In this document: positions 63,776 through 64,000 of the stretch, piece by piece
How the letters are laid out: each line of letters opens with the position of its first letter
Position numbering within the stretch: position 1 is the first letter of the stretch
DNA from: Iamia sp963728655
Lineage (GTDB): Bacteria; Actinomycetota; Acidimicrobiia; Acidimicrobiales; Iamiaceae
Assembly: GCA_963728655.1 (NCBI GenBank)
Contig: CAVSLD010000003.1
Span: 372,001 to 436,000 of the forward strand
DNA: 64,000 nt
Reading direction: 5' to 3'
Made by a program: the position numbers and the translations under genes
The notes under the pieces: model-generated
Databases searched by the model: none
The model's input: only the letters and a program-made list of their open reading frames with translations
Told to the model about the DNA's origin: nothing

Positions 63776-63781
63776 ACCCTA
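63776..63781 (-). promoter_or_regulatory. -10 box of pcrA, leaderless type
   Basis: TAGGGT on the minus strand ends 7 bases before ATG 63768, without a ribosome-binding site. Confidence 0.55.
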
Positions 63782-64000
63782 CCGACGCCTCGTGACAGCC
63801 CCCGGCGGCCCGTCCGGCCAGGGGAGCGGCGGGACGACCTGGTCGCCGGGGCGCCCCCGTTCCTGGGAAGATGATGCATCGCCGCGGGACAGCACGACCA
63901 CGAGCCTCCGCACCCCGCGTCGCGGCCTGCGGCGCGCCTCGACCGGCCGCGCCCGGTCACGCCGGCCGACGAGCCCGGGGAGGGCCACGACACCGGCTCC

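Noticed and set aside
63782..64000. Possible start of a plus-strand gene at the ATGATG at 63871
   Set aside because: The frame gives only an Arg/Ala/Pro-rich peptide before the window ends, with the GGAAG box too close to the ATG. A gene cannot be supported without the following sequence.

Overview
The window is a 64 kb stretch of a very GC-rich (roughly 72-74%) bacterial chromosome. Gene content points to a high-GC actinobacterium: a three-subunit sdhCAB operon with a fused b-type cytochrome subunit, a DUF222/HNH protein, SteA-SteB (Rv1697/Rv1698-type) genes, LAxTG-type wall-sorted proteins, a monomer-type NADP isocitrate dehydrogenase, and the pcrA...sucCD...purN-purH gene order also known from mycobacteria. 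The style (many short secreted or zinc-ribbon proteins, no mycolate genes) would suit the Acidimicrobiia (for example Iamia relatives), but that placement is inference. There is no rRNA, tRNA, CRISPR array, prophage or insertion sequence that I can support.

Layout. 1-4.9 kb: end of an amidohydrolase, a GNAT enzyme, a lipoprotein lipase, and a catabolic-looking pair (alpha/beta hydrolase, broken by an apparent frameshift, plus an ACMSD-like amidohydrolase) divergent from a TetR regulator with a direct-repeat operator candidate. 5-7.6 kb: a small membrane protein and a large zinc-ribbon surface protein. 7.7-11.2 kb: sdhCAB. 11.3-15 kb: two methyltransferases and a DUF222/HNH protein. 15.2-19.5 kb: a quaternary-amine (OpuC-like) ABC importer whose binding protein is encoded convergently. 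19.9-25.6 kb: a K+-independent H+-pyrophosphatase, two membrane proteins and a LARTG wall protein. 25.6-34 kb: an envelope polysaccharide locus with two GT-C membrane proteins (one AftD-like), a GT4-methyltransferase fusion and a CrtC-like protein. 34-41.5 kb: SCP2-like protein plus Fpg/Nei glycosylase, M15 peptidase, RanBP-zinc-finger protein, mdh, small enzymes, icd and a second LARTG protein. 41.6-47.6 kb: DUF4012 protein (apparent frameshift), metF, a DrrAB-like exporter and a GNAT enzyme. 47.6-55.2 kb: folD, purH, purN, a Pro/Gln-rich membrane protein, exonuclease III and sucCD. 55.4-63.8 kb: a small anchored protein, a PhoX-like protein, an acyl-CoA ligase, steB-steA and pcrA.

How the genes fit together. 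Four TCA-cycle functions (succinate dehydrogenase, malate dehydrogenase, isocitrate dehydrogenase, succinyl-CoA ligase) and one-carbon/purine genes (metF, folD, purN, purH) lie within this single window, separated by envelope genes. A recurrent signal is a TANNNT box 6-9 nt before a start codon with no ribosome-binding site, seen for at least ten genes; this suggests leaderless transcription is common in this organism and it fixes several start codons. Two genes each carry exactly one surplus base, and exonuclease III lacks any canonical start codon ahead of its conserved N-terminus; these may be sequencing errors or real biology.
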